Notes: generated from the letters alone by a model not told the origin. A stretch of 5,580 bases of DNA from Methanobacterium sp. (GCA_019084405.1 JAHRFX010000035.1:1-5580); one strand, 5' to 3'; positions 1 through 5,231 are shown, numbered from the stretch's first letter. A program made the numbers and translations.

Positions 1-215
1 ATATGAACCTTGAATTTTTTTATAAAATATCTTATCGCCAGGATTAAATTTATAATTATAAGTGCTGATAAAAATATATGGTTTTTATTAAAACCATTAA
101 AAATAATACTATAAATATTAGTTAAGTAAAAAATCTAATTAATCATTTAAGATTAGTGTCCTGGCACTTTTTTCTATAGTTAGTATTTAATTTAAAATAA
201 GAAAAGGTTAAAGTT

Positions 216-314
216 GAGGACCCTCCGTTATTAAGTGATTTTTTTAGGAATGATGTTAGGTGGAAAATATTATTCCAATCACTAAAGGGCCCTCTATAAC
301 CAGTTAAGTGGTTA
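216..314. other. Nested inverted repeats, candidate structured RNA
   Basis: Three helices nest inside one another. 216-224 pairs with 286-294 (9 bp, one mismatch), 234-240 pairs with 277-283 (AGTGATT/AATCACT, perfect), and 247-251 pairs with 272-276 (GGAAT/ATTCC), leaving a loop of about 20 bases. A further hairpin follows at once: TAACCA (297-302) against TGGTTA (309-314). GC-richer pairing islands in an AT-rich intergenic region are a known signature of non-coding RNA in AT-rich archaea. I do not recognise a family. No box C plus box D pair was found, and the strand is undetermined because the stems are symmetric. Confidence 0.4.
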
Positions 315-343
315 CTGTAAATTATTTAACAAATTTTTTCACA

Positions 344-430
344 TTAATTTAAATTATGAAGAAGCCCGGATTATTTTTTCCTACATGGAGGTGATGGAAC
401 AATAAGGGGCTCTTCATAATTTTAAATTAA
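344..430. repeat. 87-base imperfect palindrome with about 30-base arms
   Basis: The left arm (344-375) and right arm (401-430) are near-perfect reverse complements. The shared core reads TTAATTTAA-ATTATGAAG-AGCCC, with single-base bulges and then a weaker TTATT extension. The centre (376-400) includes GGAGGTGATGG, which resembles a ribosome binding site but precedes no open frame. Both ends are TTAA. It could be a long RNA hairpin, a bidirectional terminator, or a small transposon-derived palindromic element. No transposase is nearby and no target-site duplication can be separated from the arms. Confidence 0.5.
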
Positions 431-636
431 GATTTTTAATTGTGAGTTAAATAAATTCCAATTCATACTATTTAGAATATCTTAAAAGTAATTATTCCCA
501 GATTCTGCCCAAATTAGGCACAAATTATACAAAAATCTGCTAAAACTTTCAATTTCTTTGACTATTTCTGGATTATTTTAAATATCATAGAAATTAAAGA
601 AAGGGATTATTTTAGATTGATGAATACGAACCTTAA

Positions 637-966
637 TCATTTTCTGGTTATTTTAAATAGAATGGATAAGGCAATTAGTTGCACAATGTTAATAAAACTC
701 AAAGGCATTCTAGGATGATAAAACTCTTGAATTTGTATATTTTCAGGGGCAAATAGTTGAATAGCCAGAAAAGCGGTTGATATAAAATTCTGGAGAAGTA
801 AAAGAAATGCGAAGACCAGTAATCCTAAAGTAAATTCTGATCTTACTTCGCTATAGGTATTCTTGTAAACATAAACTAAAGCCAGTACCAGTGAAATATT
901 CAAAATCCCAATACCCAGTGCCACTGCATTTAATATATAATAATGTTCTGATCCCATTAGTGCCAT
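637..966 (-). CDS. Small three-helix membrane protein, partner of wHTH regulator
   Basis: A 109-residue integral membrane protein of unknown function. Hydrophobic segments lie at about residues 11-34, 45-72 and 88-105, with a short charged loop after the first and a longer loop (about 73-87) after the second. The C-terminus is basic (KITRK). The ATG start is 2 bases after the TAA of the winged-helix gene upstream, with a GAGAGAGGG stretch just before, so the two are surely co-transcribed and probably translationally coupled. A second methionine at residue 4 is a possible alternative start. From memory, the arrangement of a tiny regulator plus a small three-helix protein resembles wHTH/DUF7521-type pairs of other euryarchaea, but I cannot verify that family. 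A role as membrane sensor or anti-regulator is inference. Confidence 0.82.
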   Translation of the reverse strand: MALMGSEHYYILNAVALGIGILNISLVLALVYVYKNTYSEVRSEFTLGLLVFAFLLLLQNFISTAFLAIQLFAPENIQIQEFYHPRMPLSFINIVQLIALSILFKITRK

Positions 967-968
967 GG

Positions 969-1259
969 TTACCCTCTCTCTTTTATATCTATTTCATTCC
1001 AAATTGCATTAAAATCGTCATAATTTTCCATCATCCGGTCTGATAGAAAATATAGCTCCCCATATTTTTTACCTTCAGTAGTAACTATTTTATTTTCTTC
1101 TAAAACTTTCAGGTGGTGTCTTACTGTTTTATAATTTAAATTTAATTTTTCTGAAAGCTGATGAGCATTATTAGGACGTTTATATAATTCCATAATTATC
1201 CTGCCTCTATTAGGTCCTCCACCAGAGCCGGCAATCAGCCACCAAAGTAGTTTTTTCAT
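969..1259 (-). CDS. Winged helix-turn-helix transcriptional regulator (ArsR-like)
   Basis: A 96-residue DNA-binding protein. A hydrophobic, glycine-rich N-terminus (MKKLLWWLIAGSGGG) precedes the first helix (NRGRIIMELYKRP). The helix-turn-helix follows: helix 2 at residues 32-39 and the recognition helix at about 43-56 (YKTVRHHLKVLEEN). Residues 57-72 form the wing (IVTTEGKKYGELYFLS), and a short acidic helix ends the protein. No metal-binding cysteines are present, so a classical ArsR metal sensor is unlikely. I chose ATG at 1259 because a GGGGGAA ribosome binding site sits just upstream; the in-frame TTG at 1271 overlaps that site and would add four residues. It is the first gene of a two-gene operon with the membrane protein and probably controls its own promoter. 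Confidence 0.88.
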   Translation of the reverse strand: MKKLLWWLIAGSGGGPNRGRIIMELYKRPNNAHQLSEKLNLNYKTVRHHLKVLEENKIVTTEGKKYGELYFLSDRMMENYDDFNAIWNEIDIKERG

Positions 1260-1328
1260 ATTTTCCCCCAATTGATGAATATTTAATGAATTATGCGCTC
1301 TAAAGAAGATCTTATTATTTCCACTTAA

Positions 1329-1336
1329 CTTTTATA
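1329..1336 (-). promoter_or_regulatory. Putative TATA box of the wHTH/membrane operon
   Basis: On the minus strand a TTATAAAA box lies about 70-77 bases before the ATG at 1259, preceded by GGA. Initiation about 25 bases downstream would give a leader of roughly 45 bases that includes the GGGGGAA ribosome binding site. Assigned by eye only. Confidence 0.4.
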
Positions 1337-1407
1337 ATCCTAACGCCTCCCTAGCTACATAATTCCCACTTGAACCCGGTATCATTTAATAATAATTAGA
1401 ATTAAAA

Positions 1408-1569
1408 TTAATCCTCTTTTTCCTCTGATTGGAATTCATAACCGCACTCTTCACATACAATACCCTTCATAGTGGCATGAGCACGATGTTCATCCTGAAT
1501 TTTTCTCAGGATTTTTTTGTCCTTGCAACCGCATTTTGGACACTTTTTCATTAATTCTTCCATTTTCAT
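1408..1569 (-). CDS. Small zinc-ribbon protein (53 aa)
   Basis: A 53-residue protein with two cysteine knuckles, CPKCGC near residues 10-15 and CEEC at 39-42, the spacing of a single zinc ribbon. Between them is a basic/polar stretch (KDKKILRKIQDEHRAHATMKG), and the tail is acidic (SEEKED). Small lone zinc ribbons of this type are common in methanogens and usually uncharacterised; nucleic-acid or protein binding is the family expectation, not shown here. The ATG at 1569 has no clear ribosome binding site, but an AT box (TTTAAATT, about 1594-1602) lies the right distance upstream for a leaderless transcript. In-frame methionines at residues 3 and 7 are alternatives; M7 has a weak GGAAGAA before it. 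Confidence 0.8.
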   Translation of the reverse strand: MKMEELMKKCPKCGCKDKKILRKIQDEHRAHATMKGIVCEECGYEFQSEEKED

Positions 1570-1593
1570 ATTAAAACATTTAATTGGAGTACA

Positions 1594-1602
1594 ATTTAAA
1601 TT
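1594..1602 (-). promoter_or_regulatory. Putative TATA box of zinc-ribbon gene
   Basis: An AATTTAAAT-type box on the minus strand, preceded by an A-run, centred about 28 bases before the ATG at 1569. That spacing predicts a leaderless or nearly leaderless mRNA, consistent with the missing ribosome binding site. Confidence 0.3.
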
Positions 1603-1756
1603 TTTGGTAGATAAATTCTTTAATTGAATAATTCTTTTAAAATGAGTATTTAATTTAAGTTTTTATTAATGATATGAATAAAACTGGATTTATAAGGTGC
1701 AATTGATTTTTAAATCCACTGCAATGATTCTATTTAATTAGTTTAGCTGGATATTA

Positions 1757-1770
1757 TAAAAAAATAAAAA
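1757..1770 (-). terminator. T-tract terminator of heliorhodopsin gene
   Basis: Reading the minus strand about 10 bases past the TAA stop at 1781, the sequence becomes TTTTTATTTTTTTA. Such T-runs are the usual archaeal termination signal. No strong stem precedes it. Confidence 0.5.
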
Positions 1771-1780
1771 TGAGGGGTTT

Positions 1781-2577
1781 TTAAAATGAAGCAAATATTC
1801 TAATGAATACCAGCCAGGCCAGGGCAGTTTTTGCAATTAAGCTGAGTATAATGTATACCCTCTCACCATAGAGATAGTCCTTCCACTTGTTGATTCCCTT
1901 ATACTGCAGTATCATGTTTATGGAAAAAGTGTTGAACATGATAAAGTAGATAAGCAGGATCAGATACACAAAAGTAGGTGGCTCTGTTTCTCCAGATCCC
2001 AGGGCAGCTATAAAGTAAGCAGCCATAACAATCCATGGGGTGAAACCAGAAATACACCCTAATAAATAAGGAGACCAGTCTGTTTTTTTAGGATACTGAT
2101 TTATTTTCTCCATGAGATAACCAAACATTATCATGGTGGCATTTAATACAAATATCATCACCAGAGACCATAAATCCCAAATCCCTAAAAATTGAGCAAT
2201 TAAAACTATCATTATCGAGCTGGAAAACGCATATTCATACCAGCGGTAGGGATTCATTCCTTTTTTCAGATTTTCATTGTAATTCTTGTTTCTAACAAAA
2301 GCAATTACAAAGTGTGCCACTGCTGAAATCAATAGGAAAGATGCCAGAATCACCCCTAGATTTTCCACTGTAAAAATTACCTGGGGATCCGGTAGTACCT
2401 CAAAACTAGGTGGAACTAATGAAACAACTTCAAAATTTATATAAAATGTGTAAATTTCTCTACTCCACTCCAACCATAAACCCAGACCTACCAGTAAAAG
2501 CCCCTGTATAAGGTGTAAAACCCCTGCCCCAATTATTTAGTTTTCTTAAACCCTTAAAGGTAATTGGGGACTTTCAA
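1781..2577 (-). CDS. Heliorhodopsin, 5' end split by two apparent frameshifts
   Basis: A seven-helix retinal protein of the heliorhodopsin family (membrane photoreceptor, N-terminus cytoplasmic in characterised members, not an ion pump in the classic cases). The uninterrupted frame (1781-2473) gives 230 residues covering helices 2-7. It contains YRWYEYAFSSSIMIVLIAQ (residues 76-94; Glu80 is the expected Schiff-base counterion) and AHF (His54). In helix 7, GERVYIILSLIAKTALAW has Lys215 as the expected retinal lysine. The same frame continues upstream without a stop to 2536 and encodes helix 1 (GVLHLIQGLLLVGLGLW, with the family's conserved His and Gln) but offers no start codon. Skipping one base near 2534 and one near 2556 joins it to LKGLRKLN and to a TTG at 2577 behind an AGAAGGGAG site. 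The repaired protein is 264 residues, the usual family length. The listed TTG at 2473 has no ribosome binding site and would delete helix 1. One departure: LAWL where LAWQ is usual. Confidence 0.93.
2531..2559 (-). other. Frame-disruption zone in the heliorhodopsin 5' end
   Basis: Three frames must be joined here. From the TTG at 2577 the frame reads MKVPNYL and hits TAA (2554-2556). The next frame reads KGLRKLN without a stop across 2535-2555. The third begins after a TAA at 2537-2539 and reads IGAGVLHLIQ into helix 1. Both switches are in the same direction, one surplus base each, in the short A/T runs CCTTTAAGG and AAATAATT. Homopolymer sequencing error, true decay, or (least likely) recoding would all look like this. 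Confidence 0.65.
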
Positions 2578-2581
2578 TTAA

Positions 2582-2589
2582 CTCCCTTC
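2582..2589 (-). promoter_or_regulatory. Ribosome binding site of heliorhodopsin
   Basis: GAAGGGAG on the minus strand, 4 bases before a TTG at 2577. It is the only good ribosome binding site in the region and so supports translation starting about 100 bases upstream of the TTG at 2473. Confidence 0.5.
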
Positions 2590-2605
2590 TCAAATCATTA
2601 TCCAA

Positions 2606-2613
2606 TTATATAA
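2606..2613 (-). promoter_or_regulatory. Putative TATA box of heliorhodopsin gene
   Basis: TTATATAA on the minus strand, preceded by the purine-rich GGTGAA (possible BRE). It lies about 30-38 bases before the TTG at 2577, so initiation about 25 bases downstream would give a very short leader. This again places the gene start near 2577. Confidence 0.45.
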
Positions 2614-2798
2614 TTCACCCCCGTTAGGTATTCATAGTTTAATTAATATTAATATTTTGTGGTTTTATGGATTTTTTACTTTTAATTAAATCCTGAAAAG
2701 GCCGCTCTTCTAAATTATTGGGCTAATTTTTTTAATGAAGATAGTAAACTGTTAAAATTTGAAAACCCCCCATCAAGATATAGTATGATTCATAAAAA

Positions 2799-2807
2799 TT
2801 ATTTAAT
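2799..2807 (+). promoter_or_regulatory. Putative TATA box of SOUL gene
   Basis: TTATTTAAT preceded by an A-rich stretch. Initiation about 25 bases downstream falls near 2828 and gives a leader of roughly 16 bases holding the AGAGGT ribosome binding site (2833-2838). This argues against translation from the upstream ATG at 2785, which would lie before the transcript start. A second possible box, GATATAGTA, is at 2777-2785. Confidence 0.4.
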
Positions 2808-2844
2808 CCTTCCCCACCATACTATAATACATAGAGGTATGACC

Positions 2845-3450
2845 ATGACTGAAAGCCCTGCATATCAAGTTGAGGAGAAAGAAGGAAAGTTTGAAATCAG
2901 ATTATATCCTGGTTATATTCTGGCCCAGGTAGACATAGAGGCGGATTTTGATAATGCACTGGGAAAGGGTTTTTCCATACTGGCCAGTTATATATTTGGG
3001 GCCAATAAAAAAAAATCAGATATTGCTATGACGGTACCTGTTTCTGAAGAAACCTTAGAATCATCAGAAAGTATAGCTATGACTACACCGGTGATACAGG
3101 AGAAAATAAAGCCAAAAAAAATAGCCATGATCACCCCGGTAGCTGAAGAGAAAACCCGTGGCAATGTGCATCGTATATCATTTACCATGCCATCTAAATA
3201 TGCCCTGAGCACACTTCCCGAGCCCTAGGATAAAAGGATAAATTTTAAGGAATATAAAAATCAGAAGATGGCTGTTTTGCAGTTTTCAGGCTGGGTGAAG
3301 TCCCAACTGGCCAGTGAAAAAATTAATGAGTTGGTTAACTGGCTTTCCCAGAAAGGCATTGAACCTGAATCAAATTTTATAGTGGTCCAGTATAACCATC
3401 CTGCCATTCCTGGTTTTCTTAGAAAAAATGAAATAATGGTCAAAATTTAA
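2845..3450 (+). CDS. SOUL/HBP-family heme-binding protein with in-frame TAG
   Basis: A SOUL/heme-binding-protein family member, about 201 codons, the normal family length; characterised relatives bind heme or other tetrapyrroles. The N-terminus is typical (PAYQVEEKEGKFEIRLYPGY), followed by three IAMTTPV-type motifs (residues 60-66, 77-83, 93-99) and ISFTMPSKYALSTLPEP. Codon 128 is TAG (3226-3228). The same frame then continues with DKRINFKEYKNQKMAVLQFSG and on to YNHPAIPGFLRKNEIMVKI, exactly the family's C-terminal half. So this is one gene broken by a nonsense codon, or a read-through product, not two genes. No window gene clearly uses TAG as its normal stop. I chose ATG 2845 because AGAGGT lies 6 bases before it; ATG 2839 directly abuts that site, and ATG 2785 would add 20 residues atypical of the family. 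A nine-A run at 3007-3015 keeps frame. Divergent from heliorhodopsin. Confidence 0.88.
3022..3141 (+). repeat. Three IAMTTPV motif repeats within the SOUL protein
   Basis: IAMTVPV, IAMTTPV and IAMITPV occur at 3022-3042, 3073-3093 and 3121-3141, spaced 17 and 16 codons apart. Each is followed by an acidic/lysine-rich linker containing EE or EK. SOUL proteins typically show one or two such motifs; repeated copies suggest internal duplication of a surface loop. The DNA copies differ at many third positions, so the duplication is old. Confidence 0.7.
3226..3228 (+). other. In-frame TAG codon interrupting the SOUL reading frame
   Basis: The context is CCC GAG CCC TAG GAT AAA AGG. Family-like sequence runs into it (LPEP) and straight out of it (DKRINFKEY) in the same frame, so a single substitution of a sense codon explains it. 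Pyrrolysine insertion is conceivable in a methanogen, but Methanobacteriales are not known for the pyl system and no pyl gene is in the window. Confidence 0.75.
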
Positions 3451-3460
3451 GACTTTAAAA

Positions 3461-3598
3461 TCAACCAAATCTTTTTTTGAGTTTATGTATAGCCAAAACC
3501 ATATCTTCCCTACTCATGACTGCCAGAACATCTTCCAGATCATCCCAGGTCATCCCTTTAAAGTTATCCACAAAGTCCTGAATCTCCTTTTCTTCCAT
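3461..3598 (-). CDS. Hypothetical 45-residue acidic helical protein
   Basis: Family not recognised. The protein starts MEEKEIQDFVDNFKGMTWDD and continues as two predicted amphipathic helices, ending in a basic tail (HKLKKRFG). The case for it being real rests on an excellent ribosome binding site (AGAGGTGA, 7 bases before ATG at 3598) and on coherent alternating hydrophobic/charged residues. It is convergent with the SOUL gene, their stops only 10 bases apart. An AT box at about 3643-3652 would give a leader of about 25 bases. Confidence 0.7.
   Translation of the reverse strand: MEEKEIQDFVDNFKGMTWDDLEDVLAVMSREDMVLAIHKLKKRFG
3471..3478 (+). terminator. T-run after the SOUL gene
   Basis: CTTTTTTT lies 20 bases past the SOUL stop and is a plausible archaeal termination signal. 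It falls inside the 3' end of the convergent 45-residue gene, so the two transcripts probably overlap briefly. Confidence 0.35.
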
Positions 3599-3748
3599 TA
3601 TAATTCACCTCTTGATAATATATTATGGTCTTTATTGATACATAAATTATACCATTAATATCTTGATTATTAAATTATTTTTCATCTGCTCTCCTACTCA
3701 ATCCACAATAACACTTTAGTATATAGTTTAGTTGCAGGAGGGATGGAT

Positions 3749-4114
3749 ATGAAACTCAGTATAATAGAACTAGGTAAAGATGAAACAGTTTTTTATAACC
3801 TGGGAGTTTTCCTGGAAGGTGAAAAGCTAATTATGTTCTCTTACGAAGAATTTAAAAAATTTTACGAAGATTTAAGCTTTAATTTAGAATGTTTAGAGGG
3901 TGTTATTGGAGAAGGATTGGAAGAAAATGACATATCCTCTGAAAGATCTCTGGAGATGGTGAAGTACTACCTGGATGAAATAAAAAATAGATTAGATAAA
4001 TTGCTCTATTATGATATTCAAACCACCATGGAAGGATATCAGGGAGTTGTTGCTCCCGCCAGACAGAGAGTTAAATACCAAAAAGAAATACCACAGTGCC
4101 TTTTAGGGTTATGA
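3749..4114 (+). CDS. Hypothetical protein, 121 aa
   Basis: Family not recognised. Soluble, acidic, no signal peptide or membrane segment. The N-terminal third looks like beta strands (MKLSIIELGKDETVFYNLGV, then EGEKLIMFSYEEF). The middle (about residues 35-85) is strongly helical and charged, with possible coiled-coil character around MVKYYLDEIKNRLDKLL. The C-terminal tail (TTMEGYQGVVAPARQRVKYQ) is basic and likely flexible. I chose ATG 3749 because GGAGGG (3737-3742) is 6 bases upstream; ATG 3743 abuts the site and would add two residues. It stands alone on the plus strand. An AT box near 3667-3675 may be the promoter. It may be a lineage-specific regulator or structural protein, but nothing shows which. 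Confidence 0.82.
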   Translation: MKLSIIELGKDETVFYNLGVFLEGEKLIMFSYEEFKKFYEDLSFNLECLEGVIGEGLEENDISSERSLEMVKYYLDEIKNRLDKLLYYDIQTTMEGYQGVVAPARQRVKYQKEIPQCLLGL

Positions 4115-4173
4115 TTTAGTAAAATATGGGGCTGATTTAATAGGAGGAATTTCAGATATTATCTAAACTCATT

Positions 4174-4217
4174 CCGGAAATTTTATTATAAATTCCCATT
4201 TTTCTTTTTATTTCCAG
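4174..4217 (+). terminator. Hairpin plus T-rich tract after the 121-aa gene
   Basis: GGAAATTT pairs with AAATTCC (one bulge) around a short AT loop, followed by CATTTTTCTTTTTATTTCC. It is about 60 bases past the stop at 4114 and resembles an intrinsic terminator; in archaea the T-tract alone may suffice. Confidence 0.45.
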
Positions 4218-4264
4218 ATCCCCTCAAATCTATTTTATTAATGGTTTTACCAGATCCGGCCCCA

Positions 4265-4347
4265 GAGTATTTAATTTTTCAAAATCAGGGAAAAATCCAC
4301 AAACCCCTTATCCCTGATACTCAGGTAATATTGTTTCTTTTTTTTTA
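4265..4347 (+). other. Hairpin with following T-run, possible small RNA 3' end
   Basis: ATCAGGGA (4284-4291) and TCCCTGAT (4311-4318) are perfect complements around a C-rich loop of about 19 bases. GAGT (4265-4268) can extend pairing to ACTC (4319-4322) across a bulge. A T-rich run ends the unit. No family recognised. It could equally be a second terminator for the upstream gene. Confidence 0.3.
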
Positions 4348-4454
4348 TCCATGAAAATAATTATTTTTCCCTTTTTCTTTATCTTTAAAAGTGTTTTTAA
4401 TGATTAGTTATAGTTCATTAATTATGAGGCCAAATTGAAGGTTCAGTTCAATCC

Positions 4455-4462
4455 AAAAAAAA
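4455..4462 (-). terminator. T-run after the small minus-strand gene at 4504
   Basis: Eight consecutive T on the minus strand about 42 bases past the TAA stop, within a T-rich stretch (CTTTATTTACTTTTTTTT). Plausible archaeal terminator. Confidence 0.45.
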
Positions 4463-4503
4463 GTAAATAAAGATTAAAAATCATTAGTAGTAATATAATT
4501 AAT

Positions 4504-4683
4504 TTATTTGTTATTTAGAGCAATTCGACTGGTAATAACAGTTTTTGCCCTTAAAATAGTTTGATTTTTTTGATCTTTTTCCAGTTCAGATTCTATTTTA
4601 AGTAGCAGTGATTTTAGATCAGATGATTTGCAATTATATGCTTGATTTAATAATTTTTCAACTCTTTCATTATTCTTATGCAA
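4504..4683 (-). CDS. Hypothetical small helical protein, 59 aa
   Basis: Family not recognised. Charged, almost entirely helix-forming sequence (NNERVEKLLNQAYNC, then SDLKSLLLKIESELEKDQKN) with heptad-like leucine spacing, so a two-helix or coiled-coil protein is likely; one cysteine, no membrane segment. The start is uncertain. A strong GAGGTG overlaps the in-frame GTG at 4692, which makes that codon awkward. The in-frame TTG at 4683 lies 7 bases after GAGGTG, an ideal distance, and was chosen. The GTG form would be 62 residues (MNF added). It is alone on the minus strand with gene-free DNA on both sides. Confidence 0.62.
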   Translation of the reverse strand: MHKNNERVEKLLNQAYNCKSSDLKSLLLKIESELEKDQKNQTILRAKTVITSRIALNNK

Positions 4684-5156
4684 AAAATTCACCTCGTAGT
4701 TCTAAGTAGGAGACCGGGTTAATTCCTAAAGAAAAATATCTGAAAATAGATTTTAGTGATTAATAAGAACAGCATAACATCAGATGATAATGATTAAAAA
4801 AGATTTCTATTACTTTTATAAAATGGAATGTCACCAACAGAAAAAGGTCTTTTTAATTTCAATTAATAAAATAATTACTAATATATGCTTATTTCTTATT
4901 AAAATATATTTAAAAGGTTTTTTTTTAGTTTAGAATTATCAAATCCATATTAGTAGATATTTATGATATTAAATGAGAGATTAAATACTTTTATTGGAGG
5001 ATAAATTTTAGAAATAAGGTTTAAATTAGCTTTTTTATTTAAAAAAGAATTAGATAACAGGTATTGGTTTTTTGTTAAATGTAAAGTTAATTAGAGGGCT
5101 TTAATTGAAAAAAAGAGTGTTTTAATAGGAAATTTTAGCTATTGGAATCAAAGTAT

Positions 5157-5164
5157 TTATATAT
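5157..5164 (+). promoter_or_regulatory. Putative TATA box of pseudomurein-binding protein gene
   Basis: TTATATAT-type box preceded by AAAGTAT. Initiation about 25 bases downstream, near 5185, would give a leader of about 47 bases ending in the strong GGGAGGAGGT site. Confidence 0.45.
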
Positions 5165-5218
5165 CATTGAAGAGTGAATATATGATATTAAATATTTTTG
5201 TCCATATTTTATTAGGAC

Positions 5219-5228
5219 GGGAGGAGGT
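5219..5228 (+). promoter_or_regulatory. Strong ribosome binding site before a non-standard start
   Basis: GGGAGGAGGT, one of the strongest sites in the window, followed by ATA ATT AGA AGA AAA. It fixes the translation start at ATT 5232 (or ATA 5229), because no ATG, GTG or TTG lies in the frame between the upstream stop (5175) and codon 17. Confidence 0.6.
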
Positions 5229-5231
5229 ATA

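Larger units (their letters stand above)
1..636. other. Gene-free AT-rich region with several inverted repeats
   Basis: No open frame here has a credible start and ribosome binding site on either strand. The background is very AT-rich, but 205-430 carries GC-richer blocks arranged as inverted repeats, listed separately. Other structures are an 8-bp perfect hairpin with a TATT loop (78-97) and a small AGTG/CACT hairpin followed by six T (155-173), which could end a transcript entering from the left. There is also a TGCC/GGCA hairpin inside a CAGATT/AATCTG pair (about 500-539). The string GGATTATTTT occurs three times (368, 570, 604). The part next to 637 is the 3' flank of the minus-strand operon. 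Confidence 0.6.
4115..4503. other. Intergenic region with hairpins and T-tracts, no gene seen
   Basis: No credible open frame. GGAGGAA at 4142-4148 is followed only by a two-codon frame. The region holds a terminator-like hairpin with T-run (4174-4217) and a repeated CCAGATCC. It also holds a perfect 8-bp hairpin, ATCAGGGA/TCCCTGAT (4284-4291 with 4311-4318), extendable by GAGT/ACTC and followed by a nine-T run near 4338. An ATTGAA/TTCAAT hairpin is at 4434-4452. The right end is the 3' flank of the minus-strand gene at 4504. Confidence 0.55.
4684..5231. other. Long AT-rich upstream region of the surface-protein gene
   Basis: No gene with a normal start codon. The region contains T-runs (about 4918-4926), several TATA-like stretches, and a segment at 4962-5017 resembling the real leader at 5181-5240 (same TATGATATTAAAT, then TTTTATT, a GGAGG site, and an ATT-initiated frame). 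The first copy opens a 29-codon frame (5005-5094) with no recognisable product. Long AT-rich regions before surface-protein genes are common in methanogens. Confidence 0.5.

Noticed and set aside
3..47. Short frame ending in TAA at the left edge, possibly the 3' end of a gene
   Set aside because: Only 14 codons, no recognisable sequence; cannot be told from chance.
250..400. ATGATGT (250-256) and GTGATGG (391-397) as box C of a C/D small RNA
   Set aside because: Each deviates from RUGAUGA and no CUGA box D lies at a suitable distance.
1341..1390. Minus-strand GGGTTCAAGT resembling a tRNA T-loop
   Set aside because: The following bases (GGGAATT) do not pair with the GGG arm, and no acceptor, D or anticodon arm is visible.
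2988..3212. 74-codon minus-strand frame opposite the SOUL motif repeats
   Set aside because: Antisense shadow; its repeated residues simply mirror the IAMTTPV repeats.
3261..3443. 60-codon minus-strand frame opposite the C-terminal half of the SOUL gene
   Set aside because: Antisense shadow of clear SOUL-family sequence, with no ribosome binding site and no coherent protein features.
3268..3450. SOUL C-terminal half as a separate 60-residue gene starting at the ATG of KMAVLQ
   Set aside because: It is in the same frame as the upstream half, starts in the middle of the domain, and has no ribosome binding site.
4434..4455. GGTTCAGTTCAATCC resembling a tRNA T-arm
   Set aside because: The loop is the wrong size and no other tRNA arms are present; it is a simple 6-bp hairpin.
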